Of a stretch of 64,000 nucleotides of DNA, positions 50,301 through 63,400 are shown in pieces (positions within the stretch are counted from its first letter, which is position 1; each line of letters opens with the position of its first letter). Origin of the DNA: Thunnus maccoyii (lineage: Eukaryota; Chordata; Actinopteri; Scombriformes; Scombridae); contig NC_056551.1 of NCBI RefSeq assembly GCF_910596095.1, positions 14,649,501-14,713,500 on the forward strand, in the 5' to 3' direction. A program made the translations under genes and the position numbers. The notes under the pieces were generated by a model. That model was not told where the DNA came from, made no database searches, and saw nothing but the letters and a program-made list of their open reading frames with translations.

Positions 50301-53300
50301 ATTTTCAAGCAGCCTTTTATTTCATTTCTATATGAAAGTTTAGTCACATTTATTTTTTCCATCAAGTTATATCAGTGGTAATGCAAATACAACTGACAGC
50401 TAGCTGCAATCAAGTAAAGTTTTTGATCCAAGAAACAACCAAACTTTTTACAATGTTCATGTTTGCTTATGATTTATCTTTCCTGTTTCACTGACTGTTT
50501 TCATAGAAAACTATGAATTGTCAGATATAGGCATGTCCTGTAAGGCACCATCAGATTTTTGGCAATATTCTAAAAAAAAAACATTTACTATGACTAGCAA
50601 GTTAATTTTAATAGCATCTTAAAATGAATGGAACCCAATGGCTGCCAAAAGGTAGGAAATCAACATAAAACGCTTAATACATCATTGTAAATTACACATA
50701 AGTTGTAATAATAGGGCTAAAACTTACAAAAACACTGGTATGGTTACTAGCAGTTATTGTTGTTGTGATGTTCATGCTCATGAGAAACTACCTGAGTGCT
50801 ACTGCTGGAATCACTTTGTGAGTTGGTATTCTGATGATCTGAACTGCTACTTATAGACGACTGGAGTGGAAAAAAGCATCACACAAACAACAGAAAAACA
50901 GAACTGTCAGTTGCTTAGACATTTGCTCATAATACTACAAACAGTTCCCTTTCATGTTTTGTATGTTGTGGTAATAGTTACATAACGCTGCATATTTGCA
51001 TGCTTAAAGAGCAAACTTGCATCTGTACTGATGGTGGAGTCCCGCTGAACTGGTCCTCTTTCCACACTGGCTCCGGACGAACATCTGGCGAGGGCCTCAG
51101 CGTGTTTCTCTCTCTCCCTCTGACGGACAATGGCCTCACAACCCTGCCACTCCTTCATAGTCTGCTCATACATGGTGCGCATCTGCTCATCAATCTGAAA
51201 CAGAAAACTTTTGTAAACAAAGAGTAACATACCCCAGCTTGTGCGCAAGTATCTTACACACTGAGTCTGACAGCATGTAGAAATACCTCCAGCCTGGATT
51301 TCTCCGTCATGTTGAACTGGTAGTGTCCCAACAGGAATGGCCAGACCTCTTTGCGCAGTGAAGGAGCCACACCGCCAAAATACACAAGCCTGTGTATCTC
51401 TTGTTCCTCATAGGCCTGAATAAGAGATTTTTTTTTTTAATTTAACAACTCACTCTGAAATTATGTCACAGTTTAAGTGTTCAGGGATTAATCTTACAGA
51501 GCTGTCCTTGAGGAACCTGCCCCAGACCTCCACAGAGAGGCCTCCGCGAGCGTCACAGGGCACATCAGGATCAACGATAATGGTATTGACCAGAGCAGAA
51601 AGGTGGGTACGAACTGTGGACAGATGACGGCAGTATGCAAGCCCTGGAGAGGAAAGATAATAGTTCTCATTATTCACTGTGGGACTACTGTAACAAATAA
51701 TTTTTTATAGAAGAATAAAATTATTCCCAAGTTAAAGTCAAACACAGTTGTTTGTACTCACATCCATAGAAAGCACGGGAGATTATCTGGTACTTCATGG
51801 TGTCACAAAGGAGCTTTAAGGGAGCCCTGATGGAAAAGGAGAATGTCAGACTTCAGGCGACTGGATTAATCTGGATATAGATGTGAAGCCTGTCCCTAGG
51901 AAATACCTTTCTTGATTACAGCCATTAGGAAGAGAGCCATCAGATGAGCCATTCTGAGAGCAGGAAGAGCACGAGGACTTTCTGGGGGTCGGTTGCCACA
52001 TGTTCATGCCCTGGTCCATCAGCTCTAGAGCCACTAAACAGCACAATACATCTTATCATTACTGTTGTTACTATTATCACCATAAGCAAGTAAATCCAAC
52101 AGAAATTCAAAAAGATTTGAACATAAAAGTGCATTTCTGCAAATAATAATAATTAAAAAAACATGGAAAAAACAAACCAAGTCAGAGGATGGAGATGGAG
52201 ATGGACATGTGGCAGACAAATGACTGTATGTCCATGCAAAGTCTCCTTACTGTCGACAGGACTATCATATAAAATGGACACACAGGCACTAAATTGGCAG
52301 GAAAAAGATAGGACATATGGCTGTTTAACAGAGAAAAATAATTAGAAAGATGTATACTGAACAATACCCAAGGAAAACAGATAGATCTAAGTTGTCTAAT
52401 TTGTAAATACATATTAAGGGAGTTGCTTAATAGCCGATATAATCTCTGATGATTCTTTATTAGATGGACTCAAGGAGGCACAACAGGAAGATTGAAGACA
52501 CTCACTGAACTCCATCTGATTGCCAGGAAAGAGGATCCGAAACACATAATCGGTTGCTTCATCATCTTCTTTATCTGATACAGAGTCACATGAGCCATGT
52601 GGACTCCTCTTTCGCAATTTGGGGAAAACCTTTCCCTGTGAATGAAAACACAATGCAGATCTCTATGCTGCTCTAAATAGTGTATAAAGAAGACTTGTTA
52701 CAACAGATCATAGTTGCTTGTAAATGTAGCATTATTGGGTCAATTATTGAAGATAGAAGGCCAACAAAGTATTTTATTATCCTCAATTCATGCCGACCTT
52801 TCCTCTCTGATTCCAGAGTGGTGGGTCCAGCTGCCCATGGGGTAGCAGGCCGGTCTCCAGGCAGGTCAGAAACTGCAGCAGGTGGCCTCCTTTGGGGAAA
52901 TGTAGAGGAGGTCTCTGGATCCCGTCCTGGCTCACCAACACTACTGTCCCACCACTGTTCACTGGAGAGATTAACACAATGGAAACATTGAAATGAGCAG
53001 CTAATTCTGTAACAGAAAAAAAAAAAGAAGGGGAATTTCCGTACCTTGCTGATGACAGTGGAGATACACAATCTCATCCAAACGAATAGTCATAGCATAA
53101 TCCCAATAAACGCTGAAAGAAACATGAGAAAATATTGAGTCAACTGCATTAAGACAAGATTTTGTTCTTATTAGATTGGGTTCTATCAATCAAACCTTTT
53201 CTCAGAATCGAGCTCCCCCACATTGCCATTCATCAGCTGGTTGGGAGTCCATTTCAGTGTCATGAGATCTGCAGTTTGATGTAGGGAGAGGTAGCCTGGG

Positions 53301-56300
53301 ATGGCCTCCATGTCATCTCTCTGCAGACACAAGTAAAGGCTTAGAAATTGCAACATATTTTAATGCAATACCAGTCAAATCAGTTTATATGAATCATTTA
53401 ACAGATACATCAAGTTTTGCAGAATGTATGTTATTTTTGTGTAAAAAAGGTAAGATATACTGAAAAAGAAAAACACATACCGGCTGCACCAGAACATTAT
53501 TTTTTCCAAACAGAAGTGTGGCTCTGGAGTTTTGGTGGAGTGATTCAACATAGTCCCTCACCCACATGAGAGGGCGATCATCCATGCTACCACTGGACTG
53601 TCTCTTCTGGATCTGATACAGATTGACATTACATTAAAAAAGGGTTAGACACCTGATATTCCATATAATAGTGTATAGTTGGTTAAAAAAGTAAGGCAAT
53701 TAATTCCTTGACTGTCTAACCAGGGCGGGTCGTCGGGAGGGAGAATCCTGCCGACAGTGGCCACTGTGGATGCGATGCCGTTGTACGAGCTCATCAGCAG
53801 ACGGGTCTGTCCAGAAATGGTCTGCAGTCTTGACTTTGGTGTACTCCAAAGCACAAGGGCCAACTGTGAAATAAGGTTAATTAGTTTTAAGTAATGCAAA
53901 TATTTTCAATTAAAACCCTGATTACATAAATTGAAAGTTAGTGAAGTAAATGCTTTAGCTGTTATAGTGTTAATACAGGTTAGGGAGGTTTATTAATACC
54001 CAACAGAGATGCAAGAATTGGTCCATCCACAGGATCCATCAGCATGGCTTCTTTCTCATAGAATGTACTGCAGAAAACAATATAAACACAAAAAATATTT
54101 AATTGTAGGAAATTGTGTTGCTCTTGCATCAATGATTTGAGAAAACACATGGAAAATGTTTTGCATAAATTCAAAAAGGTTGTGGCTGAGATGCACAGAA
54201 ACAGGAATAGAAACAGACAGCTTGAGGTTTTGAGTGGAGGAGAAAATCTTCTACAGATTAAGATTTATAAAAATATTAAATAATATCTATAATAGTACCT
54301 GCTGTTCTCCACCAAATACAGGACAATCTTGTCCAGGAGCTTCTCTATTAGTGCAGTTCGGATCCACAGGTGTTTCAGTGCCTGAGGAGGGAGGTTGGCC
54401 AACTTGGATTGCCGACTGCGATCGTTACTCAGTGAAGAATTGTTCTGCTTGCTGAAAAACAGAAAAGAAACCTGACAAATGAGATGTTTGTATATGTTGT
54501 TAGAATGGAACAGAGATATATGACAGGTCAAGGCATTATAGCACAGAAAAGTAGACCACATACAGGAAAGACATGCAATTAAGAGAAAGAATGCACAAAA
54601 GGATTCCACATTGCATGCCTCTCACAAGCAGAAGTTCACATTTCACCTGTTTTCGATGAGCTGTTCCAGCTCCTGGACCTTGTGGCAGAGTTCTTCAGCG
54701 GGTGAAAAGCTTTTCGCCACCTTCATGAAGAGTGCTGCGACCTTGTTAGTACACAGCAGGCCTGCGATACGACGCTTCAGTCCATGAAGCACACAGGCCT
54801 CCACTACAGCTACACACAAACACACAGAGTATTAGTCGATATTTGATGTTTTTTGCTTCCTTGAGATGAATTGCTTTTATCTGCTCTTGAGTTTTGTTTT
54901 TATCGCATGAGAACAAAATAATTTCCTCTTTGCGAGAGCCTCGAGGCGTAACATTTTTGTAATTACGAAAAAAAAACAGGTGAAAGGAAAGCACAGGTGG
55001 CACTAGTAGAAATAGACTGAAATCTGCTCAACACTGTCTACCGTTGCTAGGATATGAGGGATGTGAATCACACACGCCTCACTCCTGGTTAGTATCAACA
55101 CTTCTGAGGGGTGTTAGCCTACATGACTAATACCATTATGAAAATAAATTGTTAGGATTTACACTGCTTGAACAGACAGTAAAGGACAATTTTGCAATGT
55201 GAGGATACAGAGAAAGAACTTGTAGGAGGTGACAGGGCTTGACTCAAAGTGATGTCACTGTGTGTGCACTGTACATGTACATGTGGTTACAACTAATACT
55301 ATGACTATTTAATGAAGTATGTCCGGTGCTAAATTAGATACAAAAGGCGGAACTATTTGGGGCAAAAAATGGGCTACTGAAACACACTTTCTCTCCTTTA
55401 CTTCTTGCATATTCCATTCTTCAGTTAATGTTAAACATTAAAGCTGACAGAAAAGGCCTCGAGGTGCCCAGTTTAGCATGTAACCTACATTTTGGAACAA
55501 CCTGTCCAAGAAAGCTCATGAGCATTTGACCAGATGGCTCAGTGTACAACGCAATCCAAATGTGTTCAGTGAAAAAACATTTACCACAGAAGGATATGAT
55601 GTGGCTGCTGTCTGCGTGCACAAATTTCCTCGTTACTGCCTCCTCCATAATTTGTTTCACCTGCGAGAGAGAGGTACATGGTGAGACAAGACTCAATTTG
55701 TCTGACACAGTTACATAAGGTGACTAAGAATTGAAAACAAAAAAAGGGAAACACATTACAAGAGACAATGATGATGTATAAACGCGTTTATTTGAATCAC
55801 TGGTTGATTTCTGCTTTCATCTCCTCTATTAAGAATAGACATAATGTAAAGCATATTATGTAAACATTTATACTACAAACAGAATAATGTGCTAGGATCC
55901 CAGAACCAGTATTCTCCATAAAGCTGCATCTACTACCTATGACCTTGAGTTCAAAATCCCTTTCCTGACCCATCAGTGTTTTCATAGACAAGGACACCTG
56001 AAAAAAAGGCCAAACAACCTGACCTCAGCTTGATTTCTTGAGCTTCCATGCTCCAAGTTTGTAACACAGGCTTTCCAAGCCAAACCTAAGATAACCTTGA
56101 TTTTTTTGTATTGTCAGGGTTGTTTTTCTCAGACTTGACAAAGCTTCTCCATAGAAGACACATGCTCCCCATGACGAGTACACTGATTTTGTAAGATCCA
56201 TGGAGTGCCTCTTTAAGTTAATGTCCAAATTGAGTTGCTCATTTTATAAAATTCTTGTCATTTTTTGTCATGATTTTTAATTGAAATATGCAGCTAAATT

Positions 56301-57579
56301 ACAACAAAGTTGACATTTTACCGAAATAGATATTGCTCACTGGATCAGTTTTACTCCTCAGCAAATGTAGCTGTGAACGGTATCATTCTGGATAAGAAAG
56401 GTTGCGTTGTACAATATGTTTATGACTGCTGATAAGCAAGACAACTGTGTGAAAACTGACTGAATTTGATATGAGATTCTGTGCTTTCTGTCTACAGAAT
56501 GAGAAAATAGTAACAGTGCTGTTGTAAAATAAGATGAGAATCCATTGCCTTATTTAAATAATATTGCAATTCTGTTGTATGTTGCTAAAATGTGTCCACA
56601 ACCCAAAGATCCCTGTTCACAATTTAGGTCTGGTACATTACCATTAGGGTAGCTGTTGCATTGGAAACTTACTTGAATGTATGTTAATCAAGCTCATTTG
56701 AGAAATATTACAGGCTCATGGTGCACAGAATGGTAGTAAGATATCTGACTTGAAAGCCCACTCACAGTGTAATTCCTGGCATGAATAGATTATAGATACA
56801 TGTCATGTCATATATACTGACTTTTTAATTTACTGTATAAGCCCCTCCTTGCTGCAGGTTCTGGTCCCAGGAGTCGGGGATGTTTGAGAGGCAATGAGTC
56901 ACAGGTGAGGGGGAGCACGGACATGAGAAGCCTGGAAGTACCCGGCTTTCTATGCAATGAATAAAACATCTTGTTTTCTTTCCCTGGGGAGTCATGGAGA
57001 CACTGTGCAGTTTGGAAGCGTCTGTGGTACACTCTATTTCTATTTCTATGTAGATCATGTCCAAGAAAACATGCAGCTTGAACTGCACTTTTTGCATTTA
57101 ATGGGAGCTAGAGCGCACACCAAAATACCAATAAAAACAGATACCAAGGTCACAGCTTTAAGTTTTGAACCATCGAGATGATGGTGTTTTTGAGGGAAGG
57201 CTTATAGCTTCATCATGATTTCTACAGAGAGAGGGAGAGACTCTCTCAGGATATGAAAAATACAGGGTTTGCATGAATTGAATAGAATGAATCTGTGCAT
57301 TGACTATATGTGTATATAGGCTAGTGCTTCCCCCAGCATCAGCATCATCATCACCACCACCACCACCATCATCAGTATCATTATCGTCATCATCAGCATC
57401 AGCATCACCATCATCATCATCATCATCTTAAGCCAGTAGCAGTCAAAAACAGATTCAATACAATTTCACTGGCAGCCTAGTTGCATCCATTTTTATTATT
57501 GTTATCATACGAGTGTTCAATTAAATCATAAACAGGCCTCTTGCGTAGTCGTGGTGGCTGAAAACACGATGGACGACGT

Positions 57580-57623
<44 letters not shown>

Positions 57624-57870
57624 ACACACACACACACACACACACACACTGTCTAAGCTTACAGCGTCAGTAAACATACACTGAAACGGGCACAAGGCAG
57701 AAATAAAACAAAACCAACCTCTTTCTTCACATTGCGCAGCAATTTCTGACGCGTCTCGGCCTCTGTCACAAGAGAAAACATAATGAATAAGCCGCTCATG
57801 AGCTGTGTCGGTAATTAATGATGATGAGGCTCACGACAGTAGGAATAATAACGGCGATCGTACCTCCCAT
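47394..57870 (-). CDS. sgsm1: Small G protein signaling modulator 1 (RUN and TBC domains)
   Basis: SGSM1 binds Rap and Rab GTPases through its RUN and middle domains and acts as a GAP through a TBC domain, mainly in neurons. Twenty-five coding exons (minus strand): 57870-57864, 57762-57719, 55660-55585, 54809-54647, 54451-54299, 54067-54000, 53863-53721, 53612-53481, 53320-53196, 53112-53045, 52961-52798, 52635-52506, 52033-51907, 51826-51762, 51643-51498, 51415-51287, 51194-50982, 50860-50792, 50156-48894, 48810-48686, 48574-48492, 48401-48292, 48205-48109, 47998-47831 and 47482-47394. They sum to 3957 nt, about 1318 residues (human about 1148). The RUN part is near residues 15-190. The TBC domain starts near [14 protein letters not shown] and resumes with [10 protein letters not shown] (IxxDxxR arginine finger) and GYVQG (YxQ glutamine finger), both intact. 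Less certain points are the 7-nt first exon, the donor after 50982 and the acceptor at 52033. Confidence 0.9.
48894..50156 (-). CDS. sgsm1: Giant sgsm1 exon encoding an acidic linker inside the TBC domain
   Basis: This single 1263-nt exon is open throughout and supplies 421 residues (about 675-1095). They are rich in Ser, Glu, Thr and Asp and contain few hydrophobics, so the stretch is probably disordered. It sits between the first TBC block ([10 protein letters not shown]) and the catalytic IxxDxxR and YxQ blocks. The human protein has a shorter linker here with the same composition. The conserved edges are FASVEAVDQ at the start, [10 protein letters not shown] late and QTYS at the end. Sequence in between looks fast-evolving. 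Splice sites at both ends are good. Confidence 0.85.
57341..57428. repeat. ATC/ACC trinucleotide repeat in sgsm1 intron 2
   Basis: An imperfect run of CAT, CAC and CAG triplets, mainly CATCATCAT and CACCACCAC. It lies in an intron and is not translated. Confidence 0.85.
57580..57649. repeat. CA dinucleotide microsatellite
   Basis: About 34 CA units with one CTGA interruption near 57621. It lies about 70 bases inside sgsm1 intron 2, past the donor of the second coding exon. A GT-rich transcript strand this close to a donor can affect splicing. Confidence 0.95.
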
Positions 57871-59424
57871 CTCTCCTGCAGGGTGTACAGCAGCTGACAC
57901 GCACAGTTTTTTTTGCAGAATGTCTGGACAGCAATGTAGACAACACTGCTTAAAAAAAAGGCAGAGAGGCACCGAGATGTACGATGTATTCTTAGCGACT
58001 AAATCAAACCTATCTGCTACCTCTCCGAGAACCAACACCCCTTTAAAGTCACAGTAACCTATACATTATCAACGTCAACACCTACACCCTCCCCAAGGAA
58101 AAAACATGCCTCTGCATTACAATATATGCAAGGACTTAAAAATAGGCTATTGTGTCTCATAAAAAAAAAGTTTCTTCAGAAGTCACATTTTATATAAAAT
58201 ATTCAGAGCCTGATTTTCTCCCCCACAGGTGCCACATTCTGTATATGATAATTCGAGTTAATGAGCCCCAGGTCACACTAGGCCTCATTAAATTAGGTAA
58301 CAGTAATTAAAAAGTGCAGGGAATAACAGGAACACTTCAGTATAATGCATATAGCCTACAACCACCCCACAACAGGCTATATACAGTATAATGCTGTCCT
58401 CGCCATTAATATTCAATTGTTAAACTATAACTCATGGTATTACTTCAATTTTTTAATGATTTGCTTGCAACCATGTCTTTTTTTTCTTTAATTTCAGCAC
58501 TATGTAGTATATAGTACTTATGTTGTTGTGCATATAATGTAGAAGTGTAAGCCATTTTATGTCTTACCCTTTATTCTTGCATTGTTAACCTTGTACAACT
58601 TGCTTTGGTAGTACTACTTATTTCAAATTATGTCAGTAAAGAAATTTAGCATTGACATATTGAGGCTATAGCGTGTAGTGTTGTTGCATTGAACTGCATT
58701 AAAGTGTGTCCTTGTTATATTGTTGACACTCTGCGATACATTTTTAGATCACATGCTATATGTAATTTGAGTCATTACTGCAATATTAGGTCAAAAACAG
58801 TTGGATAAGAAGCAAAGGAGTATTTATTATACTGATTCTAGCAGCAACATGAAATTAAAAGGGAATGTAGATATATTCATGGGCTGCAGACACCAGACAA
58901 ACTCATTTCCTCATCCCACTCATATTACATGAATGAATTAACAGACCACAGGACACACAGTCTAAGTCAGCTGGGAAATGATAGGCTAGTGTGTGTAAAA
59001 GGTTTACAGACGTTATGTATAGGTCTACACACTTTGCCTCTCTAACAACAGCAAGGCTGGTCCAGAGATAAAGAGCTGGGAGAAAAATCTCTGATTCAAA
59101 CTAATATTTCTCAATGATTGCTGGACACGTAGCAATCTTGTGATTGGAGATACTATAGCAGTATACAGTATGTTGCAATGAGCTCTAGGAAAAAAAGTGA
59201 AATCTAGGAGGACATACAGTATGCTATACATGCAGAGGTACAGTATAACAGTGATAGGCAAACCAGAAAGGAGGAAGACAAGCAATGAAATTCTTGTTAA
59301 GTAGGCTAAGAGAGATACAACATGGTGAACTGAGGATTTGAAATGAACAGGATTGAATACAATGGCAAGAAATTAACTTATAGTTTATGAATTAAATGTA
59401 TTTTTGGCACAGGTGTGTGGAGAC

Positions 59425-59817
59425 CAGTGGCTGAAGAAATCCTTTAAGTAAAAGTATATGGTACAATAGCATAAAAATACTCAATTACAAGTAAAATCCT
59501 GCGTCAAAGTACCACCATGCAGAATGGCCAGTGTCAGAGTGTTAATGATGCATTCATCTATAATGTTGTAGCTGGCCAATGTGACATTAATTGATTAATT
59601 CATTCATTAGGGTTTTCATGTATCTTTGATAGTGGCTCATATTTTATAAGAAGATTTTACTGTAGGCAGAATCTCAGTCTGAAAGTTCTTCATTGTCATA
59701 TGAATATAATGGAGTAAAAACTACAATAGTACGTTCTGAAATATGGCGGAGTAGAGGTGTAAGCATATGGAAATATTCAAGTAAAGCACCTCACAAGTAT
59801 ATGTGGGTACAGTAGGA
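59425..59817. mobile_element. Decayed AAGTA-family hAT-like element
   Basis: It begins CAGTGGCTGAAGAAATCCTTTAAGTAAAAG, like the left end of the element at 37421. It continues with AATACTCAATTACAAGTAAAA and, near its right side, GGAGTAGAGGTGTAAGC and CAAGTAAAGCACCTCAC. The right terminus is disrupted at the MITE insertion, and no target duplication can be recovered. Confidence 0.6.
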
Positions 59818-60086
59818 CAGGGGTTTTCAAAGTGGGGTATGGGGTTCCCCAGGAGTCGTTGAGGGGGTTCCAGGGGTTTCCCAGCAAGAAGGGGAATAAT
59901 TTATTTTCACTATAATTCCATTCATTAATAACACAGTGACAGAATGTATGACTATTTTGGTCATGGATTTCATATACTTTTTGTAATAAAACATCTAAAA
60001 CATCAAAAATCTTATCAAATGGGGGTCCGTGGTCTACTTTGTCTCACTTTAGGGGTCTTTGATATGAAAAAGTTTGAGAACCACTG
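59818..60086. mobile_element. Complete hAT-like MITE with exact 8-bp target duplication
   Basis: CAGTAGGA stands on both sides (59810-59817 and 60087-60094). The ends are CAGGGGTTTTCAAAGTGGGG and, reversed, CAGTGGTTCTCAAACTTTTTC. The length is 269 bp and the interior is non-coding. It inserted at or beside the right end of an AAGTA-family element. Confidence 0.88.
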
Positions 60087-60179
60087 CAGTAGGATATGAA
60101 ATGTGAGAAAAATGAGCCTCATGATTTATTTGATTTTATGCCCAAAACCAGACACAAACTATATCCACATACATATTAC

Positions 60180-60490
60180 CACATCGGTCCATAATAGCTG
60201 GTCGAAATACTGTGTAGCTGCATAGAGAAGACGTCGAAGAAAGTCGAGAAATCAAGGAAACGATGAAGGAAGCGAACAAGGAGGCACCGAGGAGGCAGTG
60301 TGAGTGTTGGGATGGGACACTGCTTTGTTCAACAGTAGGGAGGGCAGACGGGCTTAGTTGCCTTTGCCTGCCGTCGTTCAATACTATCTGGTGGACTATC
60401 CTGTCTTATTTTGGTCTAACTGTGTTGAAACGTATATTTTCTTTTTAAATTATTTGTCTTTCCTGGACTCTTGAGGATTTCTATTAAGGG
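60180..60490 (+). promoter_or_regulatory. git2: Probable git2 promoter and 5' UTR
   Basis: This is a GC-richer stretch directly before the git2 ATG, containing GAAGACGTCGAAG and several CG dinucleotides. No TATA box is obvious. The transcription start is not defined. Confidence 0.4.
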
Positions 60491-63400
60491 ATGTCAAAGC
60501 GAGTACGAAGCAGAGAGGTCTGCGCTGATTGCAGTGCTCCGGGTATGATGTCAAACAAGCTAGCTTTAGCTGTTAGCTAACGTAAACCAGCTAGCCCTAA
60601 CTACTACCTAGTTAACGTTACCTCAAATACCTAAAGCAATTAATTATTAGCTAGATGGCTAGTTATAATGGTTTTATATTTTCTCCTTGTCGAAATATTT
60701 GTCTGTGTTTTGTTTGTGTGGTGATATTAACTTGTCTGACACCCCAAACTCTTGGTTTGAAATGCCTTTAATTAGTGATGGTTTTAAGCAGTTAATCTAA
60801 CGTAACGTTAGGTTGCTAAGATACATTTACCGTTAACAAGTAGTGTTGTAGCACAACAGCGCAAACGCCAGGCTGCATTTGTGATTGTAATTTCGGATGT
60901 GTCGAAGACGTTAGGAAGCAACTAGCCCAGTGTTGCTGTCATTTACGGATATCTTCTTTTTGGCATGAATAGACGACCACAACTGCTTCAGATTTAGCGG
61001 TATTAACCGTATCATCCATCTGTCGTTGCACTGATAGGTTAACCAACGTTGCATGTTTTATTATAGAGCCTCGCTGGGCCTCTGTTAACAGAGGTGTGTT
61101 GGTCTGCGATGAGTGCTGTAGCATCCATCGAGGTCTAGGACGACACAGCTCCCAAGTCCGTCATCTGACTCATTCACAATGGCCACCCTCCCAGTTACAG
61201 GTGAGGGGACAGGGACACAACCCCCCAAACACACCAGACATCCAGATGTACATGGGCAGAATGTATTTATCATAAGTGTGGTTGCACCATCAGAAACTTT
61301 TAAGTGACTATCTTTTTATAGAAGCTAAATGGGTTTTCTTCAGGTGAACTATTCTGTGTTTTCATGTTTTAGATGGTCCAGACACTGTATGGCAATGGAG
61401 CCAATTCCATATGGGAGCACAGCCTTTTGGACCCTTCCTCTTCAGTGAGTGGGAAGCGCAAGGCCAACCCGCAGGACAGAGTTCAGTAAGTATTTGTGTG
61501 TGTGTGTATGTTTTACATGCACTTCTTACCTGAATAAATTTGATTTGTCTCAGTGCTGATCTTGATATGCTTGTTTGACTTTCATATAAAGCTCTTTTGG
61601 CAACATTTATTTTCATAGTTGCGGTCAGTGAGCATGATTCATGTCTGTTCCATGAACATGATTCATGACTAGTCAGTCGCAAGTAACTTTGAGAATTTAG
61701 GTGGCTTGATTAGTTGATATGCATTTGAAGAAATACACATCAAAATCAAAATAAATGCAGTATGCAATATCCTAATCATGTTTTCCATAAGGCATTGATT
61801 GGACAATTTAGTTGATTAATTGTATGATAATGCAAGCAAGTTAATTTTAAAGGATTTATGTGGCCTTTCCTTTATTGTGAACAACAAGCAGTCTGTGCTG
61901 TAACTCAGGGAGTCAAGCTGGCATTGAACAAACAGGTTAAGATTAAACATATTGGAAAAGATGCATCCAGTATTCTCAATCATTAGGCTATATAAGCATA
62001 ATGTATATAGTAATTAGTAGTAAGTATTGGGAGAATAACTTTGAATCAGTACCAGACATACATGGACAGAGATACTGACAACAACTCTGAGATCAGAACA
62101 TATAACAAAAAAACAATCTATGGGGCAGAGAGATGTGATGTGATGTAGCCACTCACATGCGCTGCCAGGTATAAACACTGTGTCGGTCTGGTGTCTGGCT
62201 GGTGGAGTAAAGATAAACAGTCAGCCATGTATAAACACAGCCGTGCTGAGTCCGACCCTCACGCTCGGAGCAACAGGACAACAGCAGACAACAGACAAAG
62301 AGTAGGCAATGCACCAAATATGATCCTGGCTCCCAAATACAAGTTTCCCAGAGGATCAAGAACATTTAGAGGAACTCAGGATTTTAGTATATATTGATTT
62401 CCTGTAAAATAGTTCCATGTGTCAAATACATCCAAATTTGCGGACACTATGTCTGATTTCAGTATTAGACATATGGACATCCATAGTTAAGCAATGACTT
62501 GAATTTTGTATATTTTTCACACATACATACAAACAGTTGACTATGTGGCATAGTAGTTACTTGGAAATATCATTGGTGTCTGGGTTTTCTTGACAAAACG
62601 AATGATGCAACAAGAAGCACCTGACAAGCATTTAGCTAACATAAATTCTTCACTGTTAGATGACGGTCCAGGTTTTAGTTATGAGAATGTTTTGTTGTTT
62701 CCAGTCCCAACAAGACAGAGTTCATCAAGGCCAAATACCAGATGCTCGCGTATGTTCATCGGATGCCTTGTCGGGAGGATGACAGTGTAACCGCAAAAGA
62801 CCTCAGCAAGGTGAGAAATTGCTCTATTTTTGTTTTCTGTGTTAATTCCTCTTCATTTGCTCACTTTTGTGAGATGTAGGACAACCTTGTCTCATGTGAA
62901 TAAGCTTTTCGGAGGCTGTGAAACCAAAAGCAGTGTGGTGAAAGAAAGCCAAATGTTTGTCTTTTGTACGGCAGAGGTTGCACCCACTGGCTGTTTGGTT
63001 TGTAACTTTAATATCTTTTACCATTTCATGTAAATTTCAGAAATGGCTTTGGCCTGTTTATAGATTCATTATTCACTGCAGCTGCTGCAGGATTCTGCCA
63101 CTCATATTTTCTCATACTGGTCACGCTAGGACTAGACTATCAAATAGTATAACCCGTCTGACCTCCGCTGCCTCTATTTCACACTCCTCTTGGATTTGTG
63201 CTCTGAATTCTATATTATTCCTTAGAAATAGTTGAACCACAAGCTGGAATCGTGATTTATAAAGAGAAAAGTGTGTGTAGGTGAATGCAAGGAAGGTATA
63301 AAAATCTATTTTTTGTTTCATGCAGGAATGTTTATCTTTAATACACCCTTAAATGTATATTATCTGTGCACCTTTTCAAAAAATATTAAGTTGGTGTATC

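Larger units (their letters stand above)
57871..60180. other. Divergent spacer between sgsm1 and git2
   Basis: The left part is the sgsm1 5' UTR and promoter. No coding exon is recognised elsewhere. The right part contains a decayed AAGTA-family element (from about 59425) interrupted by a complete MITE (59818-60086). Confidence 0.5.
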
